Below the pieces are notes generated by a model that saw nothing but the letters and a program-made list of their open reading frames with translations, was not told the origin of the DNA and did not search any database. DNA of 64,000 nt from Jiangella alkaliphila (lineage in GTDB: Bacteria > Actinomycetota > Actinomycetes > Jiangellales > Jiangellaceae): positions 4,992,001 through 5,056,000 of the forward strand of contig NZ_LT629791.1 of NCBI RefSeq assembly GCF_900105925.1. The letters run 5' to 3'. Shown here piece after piece: positions 14,881 to 24,110 of this stretch (position 1 is its first letter; every line of letters starts with the position of its first letter). The translations under genes were made by a program, and so were the position numbers.

Positions 14881-15915
14881 TTATCGCGATCCGAGAGAGG
14901 CCGCGCCGTCCCTGCTCAGCGCCGTCAGGCGGGAGACCGCGCGGAAGTACTTCTTCCGGTACCCGCCGGCCAGCAACTCGGGCGTGAACAGCCGGTCCAG
15001 CGGCACGCCGCCGGCGACGACGGGCAGGTCACGGTCGTAGAGGCGGTCGGCCAGCACGACCAGCCGCAGCGCCGCCGACTGGTCGTCGACGGTGCGCACG
15101 CCGCGCAGGTGGACGCGGCGGACGCCGTCGAGCAGCGGTCCGTACCGCGACGGGTGGACGGTGGCCAGGTGCGCCGTCAGCGCGTCGAAGTCGTCGAGCG
15201 TGACACCGTCGCCGACGGCCGACGACGCCACCACGGCGTCCGGCACCGGCGACGGGGCCGACGGCAGCCCGCGGTGCCGGTAGTCCTCGCCGTCGACCCG
15301 GACGACGGTGAACCGGCCGGACAGCCGCTGGATCTCGCGCAGGAAGTCCGCAGCGGCGAACCGGCCCTCGCCGAGCTGGTCCGGCAGCGTGTTGCTGGTC
15401 GCGGCCAGCCGGACGCCGCGCTCGGACAGCCGTCCGAGCAGCGTCGACACGAGGACGGTGTCGCCGGGGTCGTCCAGCTCGAACTCGTCGACGCAGACCA
15501 GCCGGTGCGCGGACAGCGCCTCGACGGTGGCGGCGAAGCCGAGCGCGCCGGCGAGGTTGGTGAGCTCGACGAACGTGCAGAACAGCTTCCGTTCGGCCGG
15601 CACCGGCGCGGCGTGCCACAGCGACGCCAGCAGGTGCGTCTTGCCCACGCCGAAGCCGCCGTCGAGATAGATCCCCGCGCCCGGGGCTTCGTCCGGCGTC
15701 CTCCGGAACCACCCGCGGCGCCGCCCGCCGGCGCCGTCACCGATGGCCGCGGCGAAGGCCCGGGCGGCGGCGACGGCGGCCGCCTGGCTGGGGACGTCGG
15801 GATCGGCGCGGTAGCTCTCGAAGCTCACGTCGCGGAACCGCGGCGGCGGGACCATGTCGGCGACCAGCCGCGACGCCGGCACGTCCGGACGGCGGTCTGC
15901 GAGGCGAGACGGCAC
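14881..15915 (-). CDS. zapE: Cell division protein ZapE (AFG1-like ATPase)
   Basis: The 344-residue AFG1-type P-loop ATPase has GIYLDGGFGVGKTHLLASLW (Walker A), HRLVCVDEFELDD (Walker B), LAATSNTLP (sensor) and the C-terminal arginine-rich segment. ZapE interacts with the Z-ring and is also linked to membrane-protein turnover. GTG 15915 is chosen to keep the N-terminal SRLADRRPDVPASRLVADMV segment; MVPPPRF at about residue 21 is the alternative. Only 24 bp separate it from the divergent reductase gene, so promoters must overlap coding or leader DNA. Confidence 0.88.
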   Translation of the reverse strand: MPSRLADRRPDVPASRLVADMVPPPRFRDVSFESYRADPDVPSQAAAVAAARAFAAAIGDGAGGRRRGWFRRTPDEAPGAGIYLDGGFGVGKTHLLASLWHAAPVPAERKLFCTFVELTNLAGALGFAATVEALSAHRLVCVDEFELDDPGDTVLVSTLLGRLSERGVRLAATSNTLPDQLGEGRFAAADFLREIQRLSGRFTVVRVDGEDYRHRGLPSAPSPVPDAVVASSAVGDGVTLDDFDALTAHLATVHPSRYGPLLDGVRRVHLRGVRTVDDQSAALRLVVLADRLYDRDLPVVAGGVPLDRLFTPELLAGGYRKKYFRAVSRLTALSRDGAASLGSR

Positions 15916-15939
15916 GACGGCAATCGTAAGGTTCTCCTC

Positions 15940-16626
15940 GTGCAGCAGCTCTATCCGCCCGGCGACGCCGTCGACCTCGACGCCGCGTACGCCTATCCCC
16001 CGCTCGACGGCGGCGCGACCTGGCTGCGGGCCAACATGGTGACCAGCCTCGACGGCGCCGTGCAGGGTCCCGACGGCCGGTCGGCGACGGTGTCCAGCCC
16101 GCCCGACCGCGTCGTGCTGTCCCTGCTGCGGCGGCTGGCCGACGTCGTCCTGGCCGGCGCGGGCACCGTCCGGGCCGAGCACTACGGCCCGGCGCAGCGG
16201 CCGATCGCGGTCGCCAGCCGGTCCCTCGACCTCGACCCGGCGGCGCCGCTGTTCACCGAGGCGACGCACCAGACCATCGTGCTGACCTGCGCATCCTCCC
16301 CCGCCGACCGGCAAGCGGCCCTGCGCGAGGTCGCCGACGTCGTCGTGGCCGGAGAGACGACGCTGGACGTGCCGGCCGCGGTCCGCGCGCTGGCCGAGCG
16401 CGGCCTCACCCGGATCCTGTGCGAGGGCGGCCCGCACCTGCTGGCGGCGATCGTCGCGGCGGACGCGCTGGACGAGCTCTGCTACACGCTGACGCCGTCG
16501 ATGGTCGGCGGCCGGTCGCACCGGCTGCTCGAGGCGCCGTCGACGCTGCGCAGCGACTGGTCGCTCGGCCATCTGATCGAGGACGGCGACACCTTGCTCA
16601 TGCGCTGGGTCGCGCGCCGGTCCTGA
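15940..16626 (+). CDS. RibD C-terminal-domain (dihydrofolate-reductase-fold) reductase
   Basis: The 228-residue protein contains ANMVTSLDGAVQGPDG, DVVLAGAGTVRAEHYGP and RILCEGGPHLLAAI, the NADPH-binding and substrate signatures of the RibD/YyaP reductase domain. The deaminase half of RibD is absent and no riboflavin genes are near, so it is a general pyrimidine-reductase-family protein, not a proven riboflavin enzyme. GTG 15940 has AAGG eight bases upstream. Confidence 0.85.
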   Translation: MQQLYPPGDAVDLDAAYAYPPLDGGATWLRANMVTSLDGAVQGPDGRSATVSSPPDRVVLSLLRRLADVVLAGAGTVRAEHYGPAQRPIAVASRSLDLDPAAPLFTEATHQTIVLTCASSPADRQAALREVADVVVAGETTLDVPAAVRALAERGLTRILCEGGPHLLAAIVAADALDELCYTLTPSMVGGRSHRLLEAPSTLRSDWSLGHLIEDGDTLLMRWVARRS

Positions 16627-16658
16627 GCATTGTCAGCGACGTGGTACACACTGGGCGC

Positions 16659-17723
16659 ATGCGACTCCCGGTCCTGCCGCCCGTGCCGCCGATGCTGGCC
16701 AAGCCGGTCAAGGCGATCCCCGACGGCGACCTCAGCTTCGAGCCCAAGTGGGACGGCTTCCGGTCCATCATCTTCCGCGACGGCGACGACGTCGAGATCG
16801 GCAGCCGCAACGAGAAGCCGATGACCAGGTACTTCCCCGAGCTGGTCGAGGCGGTCAAGGCGAACTTCCCCGAGCGGGCAGTGGTCGACGGCGAGATCGT
16901 GCTGGTCGGCGACGCCGGCGACCGGCTCGACTTCGAGATGCTGCAGCAGCGCATCCACCCCGCCGCCAGCCGGGTGAAGATGCTCTCCGAGACCGTGCCT
17001 GCCAAGTTCGTCGCGTTCGACCTGCTCGCCCTCGGCGACGACGACTACACGCAGCGGCCGTTCCGCGAGCGTCGCGCGGCCCTCGTCGAGGCGTTCGCCG
17101 CGGCCCAGGCGCCCATCCACGTCACCACCGCCACCACCGACAAGACCGTCGCCGAGCAGTGGTTCCACCAGTTCGAGGGCGCCGGGCTCGACGGCCTCAT
17201 CGCCAAGCCGCAGGACGGCCTCTACGAGCCGGACAAGCGGACGATGTTCAAGATCAAGCACGAGCGCACCGCCGACTGCGTCGTCGCCGGCTACCGCGTC
17301 CACAAGAGCGGCCCCGACCGCATCGGCTCGCTGCTGCTCGGCCTCTACGACGACGACGGCGTGCTGGCCAGCGTCGGCGTCATCGGGGCGTTCCCGATGA
17401 AGCGGCGCGAGGAACTGTTCGAGGAGCTGCAGGAGCTGGTCACCACGTTCGACGACCACCCCTGGGCCTGGGCGAAGCAGGAAGAGGGCACCCGCACGCC
17501 GCGCAACGCCGAGTACAGCCGGTGGAGCGCGGGTAAGGACCTCTCGTTCGTCCCGCTGCGCCCTGAGCGGGTCGTCGAGGTGCGCTACGACCACATGGAG
17601 GGCGTCCGGTTCAGGCACACCGCGCAGTTCGTCCGCTGGCGGCCCGACCGCGACCCGTCGTCGTGCACGTACGCGCAGCTCGAAGAACCAGTCAAGTTCG
17701 ACCTCGCCGACGTCCTAGGCTGA
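16659..17723 (+). CDS. ligC: ATP-dependent DNA ligase, LigC type
   Basis: The 354-residue protein has nucleotidyltransferase motif I EPKWDGFR with catalytic Lys30, motif III FVAFDLLAL, motif IV DGLIAKP and motif V MFKIKHERTADCVV. A C-terminal OB-fold follows. The compact two-domain form without polymerase or nuclease domains is LigC, an accessory ligase of actinobacterial end joining or base excision repair. A LigD-like polymerase is encoded 640 bp downstream, suggesting the two proteins act together. No Ku gene is present in the window. Confidence 0.92.
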   Translation: MRLPVLPPVPPMLAKPVKAIPDGDLSFEPKWDGFRSIIFRDGDDVEIGSRNEKPMTRYFPELVEAVKANFPERAVVDGEIVLVGDAGDRLDFEMLQQRIHPAASRVKMLSETVPAKFVAFDLLALGDDDYTQRPFRERRAALVEAFAAAQAPIHVTTATTDKTVAEQWFHQFEGAGLDGLIAKPQDGLYEPDKRTMFKIKHERTADCVVAGYRVHKSGPDRIGSLLLGLYDDDGVLASVGVIGAFPMKRREELFEELQELVTTFDDHPWAWAKQEEGTRTPRNAEYSRWSAGKDLSFVPLRPERVVEVRYDHMEGVRFRHTAQFVRWRPDRDPSSCTYAQLEEPVKFDLADVLG

Positions 17724-17784
17724 TTATGCTGCGCCATCTGAGTCAGAATGGAAGCAGCCGGGCGTCGACCCTGGGAGGTGCGCC

Positions 17785-18363
17785 ATGTCGTACAACATCG
17801 TGGTACTCGTGGAAGAGCCCGTTGCCGACTGGGACGCGCGCCAGATCGTGGCGCTGCATGCCGACACACCCGAACCGGTCCGCTATCACGTGCTGATCCC
17901 GGTCGAGGACGCCGCCAGCCGGGTCGAGTCGACCATCGGCTCGCTCGCGGCCAGTGAGGTCATGGGCACGGCCGCCATGTACGTCGACGAGGCCGACCTC
18001 GAGCGGGTGCACGAGGAGATCCGGGCCGCCAGCAAACGCGCGCTGGCGCAGTCGCTGGAGGCGTTCGCCGCCGCGGGCGCCCAGGCCGGCGGCGAGGTCA
18101 CCGCGACCGACCCGCTGGACCGCCTGTGCGCGCTGTCGACGGAGTGCGGTGCGGCCGAGATCATCATCCTCACCCGCCCGCACGTGGTCGCCGAGCTGTT
18201 CCACGTCGACTGGACCGCCCGGGCCCGGCGCCGGCTCAAGGTGCCGGTGCTGCACCTGCTGGCCAAGGGCGAGCCCGACTGGGAGTCCGAGGTCGAGGCC
18301 GAGCACGCCGCCGAACGCGACCGCCGCGCTGCCGGCAACGACACCACGTCGGGCACCGCATGA
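17785..18363 (+). CDS. Universal-stress-like protein between ligC and ligD-polymerase
   Basis: The 192-residue soluble protein begins MSYNIVVLVEEPVADWDARQ and alternates strands and helices in a Rossmann-like fold. The second half contains AEIIILTRPHVVAELFHVDW and RRLKVPVLHLLAKG, as in UspA-type proteins. No nucleotide-binding GxxGxxxxG motif is complete, so ligand binding is uncertain. A good GGGAGG ribosome site precedes it, and its TGA overlaps the next ATG, so it is co-expressed with the repair polymerase. Function unknown. Confidence 0.7.
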   Translation: MSYNIVVLVEEPVADWDARQIVALHADTPEPVRYHVLIPVEDAASRVESTIGSLAASEVMGTAAMYVDEADLERVHEEIRAASKRALAQSLEAFAAAGAQAGGEVTATDPLDRLCALSTECGAAEIIILTRPHVVAELFHVDWTARARRRLKVPVLHLLAKGEPDWESEVEAEHAAERDRRAAGNDTTSGTA

Positions 18364-19406
18364 GGGAAGCGATCGAGGTCGAGGCCGGCGGCCGCATGGT
18401 CCGGGTCTCGAGCCCCAGCAAGGTCTACTTCCCCGAGCGCGGTCTCACCAAGCTCAACGTGGTGCAGTACTTCCTCGCCGTCGGCGACGGCATCCTCGGC
18501 GCGCTGCGCGAGCGGCCGACCACCTTGGAGCGCTGGCCCGGCGGCGTCTTCGAGGGCGCCAAACTGTCCACCCGCCAGGACAACCGCGGCGACGCGTTCT
18601 ACCAGAAGCGCATCCCCAGGGGCGCGCCCGACTACGTCGAGACCGCGACCGTCGCGTTTCCCAGCGGCCGCACCGCCGACGAGGTCTGCCCGACGGAGGT
18701 CGCGGTGGTCGCGTGGGCGGCGAACCTCGGCACGCTGACGTTCCACCCGTGGCCGGTCCGCCGTCCCGACGCCGAGCACCCCGACCAGCTGCGCATCGAC
18801 CTCGACCCGCAGCCCGGCACCGACTACGCCGACGCCGTCCCCGTCGCCCATGAGGCCCGGGCGCTGCTCCAGGAGCTCGGCATGGACGGCTTCCCGAAGA
18901 CGTCCGGCGGCCGCGGCATGCATCTGTATGTCCCGGTGCGGCCCGAGTGGGACTTCGTCCAGGCCCGCCGCGCCGTCATCGCGTTCGGCCGCGAGCTGAA
19001 CCGCCGGATGCCCAAGCAGGTCACCGTCGACTGGTGGAAGGAGGAGCGGGGCGAGCGCATCTTCATCGACTTCAACCAGATGGCCCGCGACCGCACCATC
19101 GCCTCCGCCTACTCCGTCCGGCCCAAGCCGCGGGCGACGGTGTCGGCGCCGCTGTCTTGGGACGAGGTCGACGACGCCCGGCCCGAGGACTTCGACATCA
19201 CGACGATGCCGGCCCGGTTCGCCTCGGTCGGCGACCTCCATGCCGGCGTGGCCGAGGTCGCGTACTCGCTGGAGCCGCTGCTGGAACTGGCCGCCCGCGA
19301 CGAGAAGGACCACGACCTCGGCGACCTGCCCTACCCGCCGGAGTACCCGAAGATGCCCGGCGAGCCCCTGCGTGTCCAGCCGTCCCGCCGCGCGACCTTC
19401 GACTGA
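18360..19406 (+). CDS. ligD: LigD-type polymerase/primase domain protein
   Basis: The 348-residue stand-alone polymerase has SKVYFPERGLTKLNVVQYF at the N-terminus, the metal-binding DLDPQPGTDYAD motif, the KTSGGRGMHLYVP motif and IFIDFNQMARDRT. These are the signatures of the archaeo-eukaryotic primase-like polymerase of non-homologous end joining. Ligase and phosphoesterase domains are missing. ATG overlaps the preceding stop (ATGA). It likely fills gaps for the LigC ligase. Confidence 0.92.
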   Translation: MREAIEVEAGGRMVRVSSPSKVYFPERGLTKLNVVQYFLAVGDGILGALRERPTTLERWPGGVFEGAKLSTRQDNRGDAFYQKRIPRGAPDYVETATVAFPSGRTADEVCPTEVAVVAWAANLGTLTFHPWPVRRPDAEHPDQLRIDLDPQPGTDYADAVPVAHEARALLQELGMDGFPKTSGGRGMHLYVPVRPEWDFVQARRAVIAFGRELNRRMPKQVTVDWWKEERGERIFIDFNQMARDRTIASAYSVRPKPRATVSAPLSWDEVDDARPEDFDITTMPARFASVGDLHAGVAEVAYSLEPLLELAARDEKDHDLGDLPYPPEYPKMPGEPLRVQPSRRATFD

Positions 19407-19423
19407 CGCACCCAGCCGTCGAA

Positions 19424-19452
19424 TTGCGCCGCCCTTGTGTTCGAATTATACT
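19424..19452 (+). promoter_or_regulatory. Promoter TTGCGC-17-TATACT
   Basis: TTGCGC (19424-19429) and TATACT (19447-19452) are 17 bp apart, an optimal housekeeping-type promoter. Transcription would begin near 19459, before the AGGAGG ribosome site at 19486-19491. Confidence 0.65.
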
Positions 19453-19497
19453 TCTCATGTCGACAGATGTTCCGTTGTAGACACGAGGAGGTTCGGC

Positions 19498-21378
19498 GTG
19501 CGCACAGCTCTCGACAGTCGCACCGGCCTTTGGGCGGCGGAGCAGATCCGACTGGTGCAGGACGACGATCCTGCGGTCCGTCGGCTCGATGACGCGGTTG
19601 CCGGGTTCCTGCTCGGACGCCGCAGTGGCCGGTCTGGCTCCGGCGGCGATGCGGGGTCCGGGCCGGTCCCGGTGCCGTCCGATCTCGGGTCGTTGCCACC
19701 CGGCCCGCAGCTGGGTGCCGCGCTGGCCCGCGTCCCGGTCCGCCGGGTCAGCGGACATGACACCGTCGAGGTGATGGCCGCGGCGTATCGGCAGGTGTGT
19801 CATGCGCAGGGGGTGTTCCTGCGGGCGCTGCTCGAGACCGGGATGCGCCGGCCGCATACTCCGGAGGGTGTGTCGCGGCTGCAGAGCCCTGGCGAGTTCG
19901 CCGCGGAAGAGGCCAGGGCGGCGCTGGTCTGGTCGCGCCGCCGCGCCGACAGCACGTTCGAGTTCGCCTGGCAGGTACACGAGCGGCTGCCGATGCTGGG
20001 TGAGGCGATGGAGGCCGGCGTCCTGGACGAGCCGCGGGCACGTGCGTTCGTCCACTGGACCATCGGACTGGACGACGACCACGCCGCTCAGGTGATCGCC
20101 GCCCTGCTGCCGGTGGCCGCCGGGTTGCTGGTCGGTGCGCTGATCGACCGGATCAAGCGGGCCGCGATCGCCATCGACCCCGGCTGGGCCGAGCGCCGCT
20201 ACCGGGCCGCGGTCAAGGGCCGCCGGGTCGAGGGATCGCGCAACGACGACGGCACGGCGAACGTGCAGGGCCTGGATCTGCCGATCGACCGGGCCGCCGC
20301 GGCGTGCGACCGCATCGACACGCTCGCGCGGGCGTGCAAGCACGCCCGTGACGCCCGGCCGATCGACCACATCCGCGCCGACCTCTACCTGGGCATGCTC
20401 GACGGCACCTTCGAGCGGCTCACCGAAGACCAGATCATCGAACACGTTCTCGCCCACCCCTTCACCGACCTCGCCGAGCACGAGCCCGGCGACGGCAGCG
20501 GCCGCAGTCACGGGGACGCGAGCCGCCCACCGTCCGCGGCGGCCTCGGACCGGCGACGGGCCGACGGGGCCATGTCAGGGGGCACGACCGACGAGGTGGC
20601 GACCGTTGGAGCGGCGGGCCCAGCCGTTTCCGGCGGCTCAGCGGGCGGGTGGTGCGTTCGAGAGCTACGCGTCGAGGTCGCCGCGCTGCTGGGGCTGAAC
20701 GAGCATCCGGCCGAGATCGTCGGCTGGGACGTCATCCCGGCGACACTGGCCCGGCAGCTGCTGGCCACGATGAGCGATGCGGAATGGCGCTGGGTGATCT
20801 GCGGCCACGACGGCCGCCCGATAGATAGCGGCATCACCCGCCGCCGACCGTCGCCACGGGCCTCAGGCGGACCACCGGCACCGGCGCATTCGCCCGGCCG
20901 CGGCCGTTCGGCGATCGTCGAACTCCAGCTGAGGGCCGGCGAACTGCCGGACCTGATCGCCGCCGGCCGGCTGTGTGGCTGGGACACCGTGCTCGCCGAC
21001 CTCGGCGCCCAACACGCCGCCAGCGGAGCCGAGGACACCGCCACGGACGACCCGTTCCGGCGGCGCGCGCGACTCCGGCTGCGGCGGGTGGTGCAGATCC
21101 GGGATCGGTACTGCACGCACCCCGCCTGCCGGGCTCCAGCCAGCCGCACCGATCAGGACCACGCCGTCGATCACGCCCGTGGCGGGCCGACGGACGAGGC
21201 GAATCTGGGCTGCTGCTGCCGCCACGACCACCGGCTCAAACACGACGGCGGCTGGCGGATCGTCAAGCATGCATCAGACACCACGGTCTGGCTGAGCCCG
21301 CTGGGCCACCGACACATCACACGGCCGCCGCCGGTCATGCCTGCCCTGCCGCACGTACCGGAACCGCCGCCGTTCTGA
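19498..21378 (+). CDS. DUF222/13E12-type HNH endonuclease
   Basis: A 626-residue protein with a long helical DUF222 N-terminal region (DTVEVMAAAYRQVCHAQGVF, then RRRADSTFEFAWQVHERLP). The central region is low-complexity and Gly/Ser/Arg-rich. A C-terminal HNH nuclease follows: YCTHPACRAPASRTDQDHAV, then NLGCCCRHDHRLKHDGGW, with Cys ligands and the DH catalytic pair. GTG 19498 is six bases after a perfect AGGAGG. Many actinobacterial genomes carry numerous copies, some mobile; here there are no visible ends or partner genes. Confidence 0.9.
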   Translation: MRTALDSRTGLWAAEQIRLVQDDDPAVRRLDDAVAGFLLGRRSGRSGSGGDAGSGPVPVPSDLGSLPPGPQLGAALARVPVRRVSGHDTVEVMAAAYRQVCHAQGVFLRALLETGMRRPHTPEGVSRLQSPGEFAAEEARAALVWSRRRADSTFEFAWQVHERLPMLGEAMEAGVLDEPRARAFVHWTIGLDDDHAAQVIAALLPVAAGLLVGALIDRIKRAAIAIDPGWAERRYRAAVKGRRVEGSRNDDGTANVQGLDLPIDRAAAACDRIDTLARACKHARDARPIDHIRADLYLGMLDGTFERLTEDQIIEHVLAHPFTDLAEHEPGDGSGRSHGDASRPPSAAASDRRRADGAMSGGTTDEVATVGAAGPAVSGGSAGGWCVRELRVEVAALLGLNEHPAEIVGWDVIPATLARQLLATMSDAEWRWVICGHDGRPIDSGITRRRPSPRASGGPPAPAHSPGRGRSAIVELQLRAGELPDLIAAGRLCGWDTVLADLGAQHAASGAEDTATDDPFRRRARLRLRRVVQIRDRYCTHPACRAPASRTDQDHAVDHARGGPTDEANLGCCCRHDHRLKHDGGWRIVKHASDTTVWLSPLGHRHITRPPPVMPALPHVPEPPPF

Positions 21379-21414
21379 CGGCTGGCGGCGGCCGGGTGCG
21401 CGGCGCAGCGGCCG

Positions 21415-21834
21415 TCAGTCGACGTCGAAGAGCGGGTCGGTGATGGTCAGCGGGGTGGCGTCGCCCAGCTCCCAGACCAGGAAGAGCAGGATCAGCGACG
21501 CGCCGGTCAGCGAGATGTCCTTCATGAACTGGGTCATCTCCTGCTGGCGGGTCACCGGGTCCTTGTCTCGCCAGAAGGCGTGCATGAGCAGCGCCGCCGA
21601 CAGCGTGAACAGCGCGAGCAGGATCGCGCCGACGTCCATCCAGACGCCGAGCAGCACCGACAGCCCGCCGAGCAGGATCTGCCCGCCGGTGACCCACACC
21701 GCCGGTTGACCAGGCTTGACCCCGCGGCTCTCCGCGTAGCCGGCCATCGCGCCGCGGTCGGTGAGATGGGCGACCGAGCTGCCGATGAAGATCGCGGCGA
21801 AGAGGATACGGCCGATCAGGAACACGACGTCCAT
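21415..21834 (-). CDS. DoxX family membrane protein
   Basis: The 139-residue protein begins MDVVFLIGRILFAAIFIGSS and has four hydrophobic helices typical of DoxX/DUF4267-like proteins. ATG 21834 is preceded by GGAGGCGAC, so the longer in-frame version is rejected. DoxX proteins in actinobacteria have been tied to redox/thiol stress complexes; msrB, transcribed the other way from the adjacent region, fits that theme. Confidence 0.8.
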   Translation of the reverse strand: MDVVFLIGRILFAAIFIGSSVAHLTDRGAMAGYAESRGVKPGQPAVWVTGGQILLGGLSVLLGVWMDVGAILLALFTLSAALLMHAFWRDKDPVTRQQEMTQFMKDISLTGASLILLFLVWELGDATPLTITDPLFDVD

Positions 21835-21931
21835 GTCGCCTCCGTGAGTGAGTAGTTCCGTCCTGATCATTGCCACGGCGGCGTACGCTCACACCTGGGA
21901 ATCCTGGCGTCTTCCAGGGGGTTTACCGGAC

Positions 21932-22348
21932 ATGAGCTATCCGATCGAGAAGAGCGACGCCGAGTGGCGCGCGGAGCTGACGCCGGAGGAGTATCACGTG
22001 CTGCGCGATGCCGGCACCGAGCGCGCCTTCACCAGCCCGCTGGAGTACGCCGACGACCAGCCGTTCGTGTACTCGTGTCGCGCGTGCGGCGCCGAGCTGT
22101 TCGAGTCCGCCACCAAGTTCGACGCCCAGTGCGGGTGGCCGTCGTTCTACGAGCCCCTGGCCGAGGACCGCGTGGAGTACATCGAGGACCGTAGCTTCGG
22201 CTCGGTCCGCACCGAGGTCCGCTGCGCCCGCTGCGGCTCGCACCTGGGCCACGTCTTCCAGGGCGAGGGCTTCGCCACCCCGACCGACCTGCGCTACTGC
22301 ATCAACGGCATCTCCCTGCAGCGGCGCGAGGCCGATCCGGCACACTGA
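21932..22348 (+). CDS. msrB: Peptide methionine-(R)-S-oxide reductase
   Basis: The 138-residue protein is complete: YPIEKSDAEWRAELTPEEYH, two zinc-binding pairs (CRAC and CARC), QCGWPSF and catalytic cysteine in RYCINGISL. It repairs oxidised methionine in proteins using thioredoxin. ATG 21932 gives the usual family length. The following acetyltransferase starts 4 bp after the stop, suggesting an operon. Confidence 0.95.
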   Translation: MSYPIEKSDAEWRAELTPEEYHVLRDAGTERAFTSPLEYADDQPFVYSCRACGAELFESATKFDAQCGWPSFYEPLAEDRVEYIEDRSFGSVRTEVRCARCGSHLGHVFQGEGFATPTDLRYCINGISLQRREADPAH

Positions 22349-22352
22349 GCCG

Positions 22353-22802
22353 GTGACCGCCGACCTCACCCTGCACATCGCCACCATCGACCAGCTCGAC
22401 GCGACGACGCTCTATCGGCTGCTGCGCCTGCGCACCGACGTCTTCGTCGTCGAGCAGGGCGACCCCTACGCCGAGCTGGACGGCCGCGACCTCGAGCCGT
22501 CCGCCGTCCACCTCTGGCTCGCCCGCGGCGACGAGCCGGTCGGCTACCTGCGCATCCTCGACGATCCCGACGGCGCGGCCCGCATCGGCCGGGTCGTTGT
22601 CGCCGCCGACGCTCGTGGCGGCGGACTGTCCGGGCGGATGATGTCGGCCGCGCTGGAGCACATCGGCGACCGTCGATGCGTACTCGCCGCGCAGTCCCAC
22701 CTGGCCGGTTTCTACGCCCGCTACGGCTTCTCCGTCACCGGCCCCGAGTTCCTCGACGGCCACATCCCGCACCTGCCGATGGCCCGCCCGGCGCCGCAGT
22801 GA
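22353..22802 (+). CDS. GNAT acetyltransferase, ElaA-like
   Basis: The 149-residue protein begins near LRLRTDVFVVEQGDPYAELD, the ElaA N-terminal signature, and contains the acetyl-CoA loop RIGRVVVAADARGGGLSGRMM, with GLSG in place of the more usual GxG/A. AQSHLAGFYARYGF follows. The substrate is unknown. It starts at GTG 22353, immediately after msrB. Confidence 0.85.
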   Translation: MTADLTLHIATIDQLDATTLYRLLRLRTDVFVVEQGDPYAELDGRDLEPSAVHLWLARGDEPVGYLRILDDPDGAARIGRVVVAADARGGGLSGRMMSAALEHIGDRRCVLAAQSHLAGFYARYGFSVTGPEFLDGHIPHLPMARPAPQ

Positions 22803-22888
22803 CGGGCGTCGATCCTTCATCGCAACCCCACCCCCAACCGGATCGCCGCGCTGTTCGTCTTAGTGGGTGAGAGGGCGGAGGTGGCCGG

Positions 22889-23391
22889 GTGGCGAGCTGG
22901 GAGCACGTCTTCACCGACCTCGCGGAGACCCGCGGCCAGGCTCTGCTCCGCTACGCGTACCTGCTGACCGGCGACGGCGCCGAGGCGTCGGACCTGGTGC
23001 AGGAGGCGCTGCTGCGCGCCTTCGGCCGGACGACGCGCGGGCTGACGCTCGAGTCGGCCGAGGCGTACGTGCGGCGCGCGATCCTCACCATCCACGTCGA
23101 CGGACGCGGAGGTCGGGGCGGTGGCGGCGGGTGCGGCACCTGCTGGCCGCCCGTCCCGACGTCGCCGGGCCGGAAGGTGTCGTCGTCGAAGGTGCCGACC
23201 TGCGGTCCGCGCTGGCGACGCTGTCGCCGCGGCAGCGGGCCTGCGTGGTGCTGCACTACTACGAGGACCTCTCCGTGGCGCAGGTCGCCGACGTGCTCGG
23301 CTGCGCTCCCGGCGCGGTGAAGCGGCACCTCAGCGACGCCCGCGCCCGGCTCGAACCCCTGCTCAGCGACTCGCGGGAGGGACTGCGATGA
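22889..23391 (+). pseudogene. SigE-family ECF sigma factor, frameshifted
   Basis: GTG 22889 follows GGAGG by seven bases and opens an intact sigma region 2 (LLRYAYLLTGDGAEASDLVQ, then SAEAYVRRAILTIHVDG). After about 23,100 that frame turns to Gly/Arg junk. The remainder, RWRRVRHLLAARPD and region 4 (LSPRQRACVVLHYYEDLSVA, then GCAPGAVKRHLSDARARL), continues in the -1 frame to the stop at 23391. The 503-bp total is one base short of 168 codons, so a single-base deletion in the G/C-rich stretch 23097-23130 explains it. It may be a real mutation, a sequencing error or -1 frameshifting. Confidence 0.8.
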
Positions 23392-24110
23392 CTCTGCGTA
23401 CCCGACTCGACGACCTGGCCGCGGACGCCCCCGGCCCCGGCACGCTCGACCTCGACCGGCTGCACGGCCGCATCGTCCGCCGGCGACGGGCCCGGCTCGC
23501 CTCGGCGGGCGCGGCTGTCGTCCTCACCGCGACGGCCGCCTCCGTGGCCGCGGTGGGCCTCCTCGACCAGGAAGGCCCGCCCCCGGTGGCCGGCGAGTCG
23601 ACACCCACACCGAGCGGCCCGCCGACGGTCGAGAAGTCGCCGCCGCCGGGTCCACAGCTGGCGTTCAACGCGCCCGGCTGTGGCGAAGAGGTGGCGACGC
23701 AGGGCCTGGCGCCAGAGACGCCCCTGGAGATGACCGTAGACCTCGACGACACCGTGGATCTCGACCGCGATTGGGCGGAGCCCATCGGCACCGCGACCAT
23801 TACCAATGTCAGCGAAGAGCCCTTCAGTGGCGCAACGGGCCGGTTCCCCGGAGCGTTCGTGGTCCGCGATGACTCAGTGGTCACGGAGGTGGGTCCGCAG
23901 CAGGCGTCGCTCCATGGCGTCATGCTGGCTCAGGGCCAGAGCGTCACCTACCCGGTGCACTCGTTCCTACGTCAGTGCACCCCGGACGAGACCACGCAAC
24001 CGCAGCACGAGCCGCTCGAACCCGGCACCTACCAGGTCTACGTCGAGTTCGAGTTCGTCGACGCCTTCACGCTCTACAGCGGGCCGCTCGAACTCGAGGT
24101 GACCGGTTAG
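23388..24110 (+). CDS. Membrane-anchored partner of the SigE-type factor (putative anti-sigma)
   Basis: ATG 23388 overlaps the sigma stop (ATGA). The 240-residue protein has a short cytoplasmic N-terminus ([19 protein letters not shown]), an Arg-rich stop-transfer (RRRRARLAS), one membrane helix and a Pro-rich linker. An extracellular domain with two cysteines follows. This is the layout of partner proteins encoded after SigE-family sigma genes, although no zinc anti-sigma motif is present. The anti-sigma role is inferred from position. Confidence 0.7.
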   Translation: MTLRTRLDDLAADAPGPGTLDLDRLHGRIVRRRRARLASAGAAVVLTATAASVAAVGLLDQEGPPPVAGESTPTPSGPPTVEKSPPPGPQLAFNAPGCGEEVATQGLAPETPLEMTVDLDDTVDLDRDWAEPIGTATITNVSEEPFSGATGRFPGAFVVRDDSVVTEVGPQQASLHGVMLAQGQSVTYPVHSFLRQCTPDETTQPQHEPLEPGTYQVYVEFEFVDAFTLYSGPLELEVTG

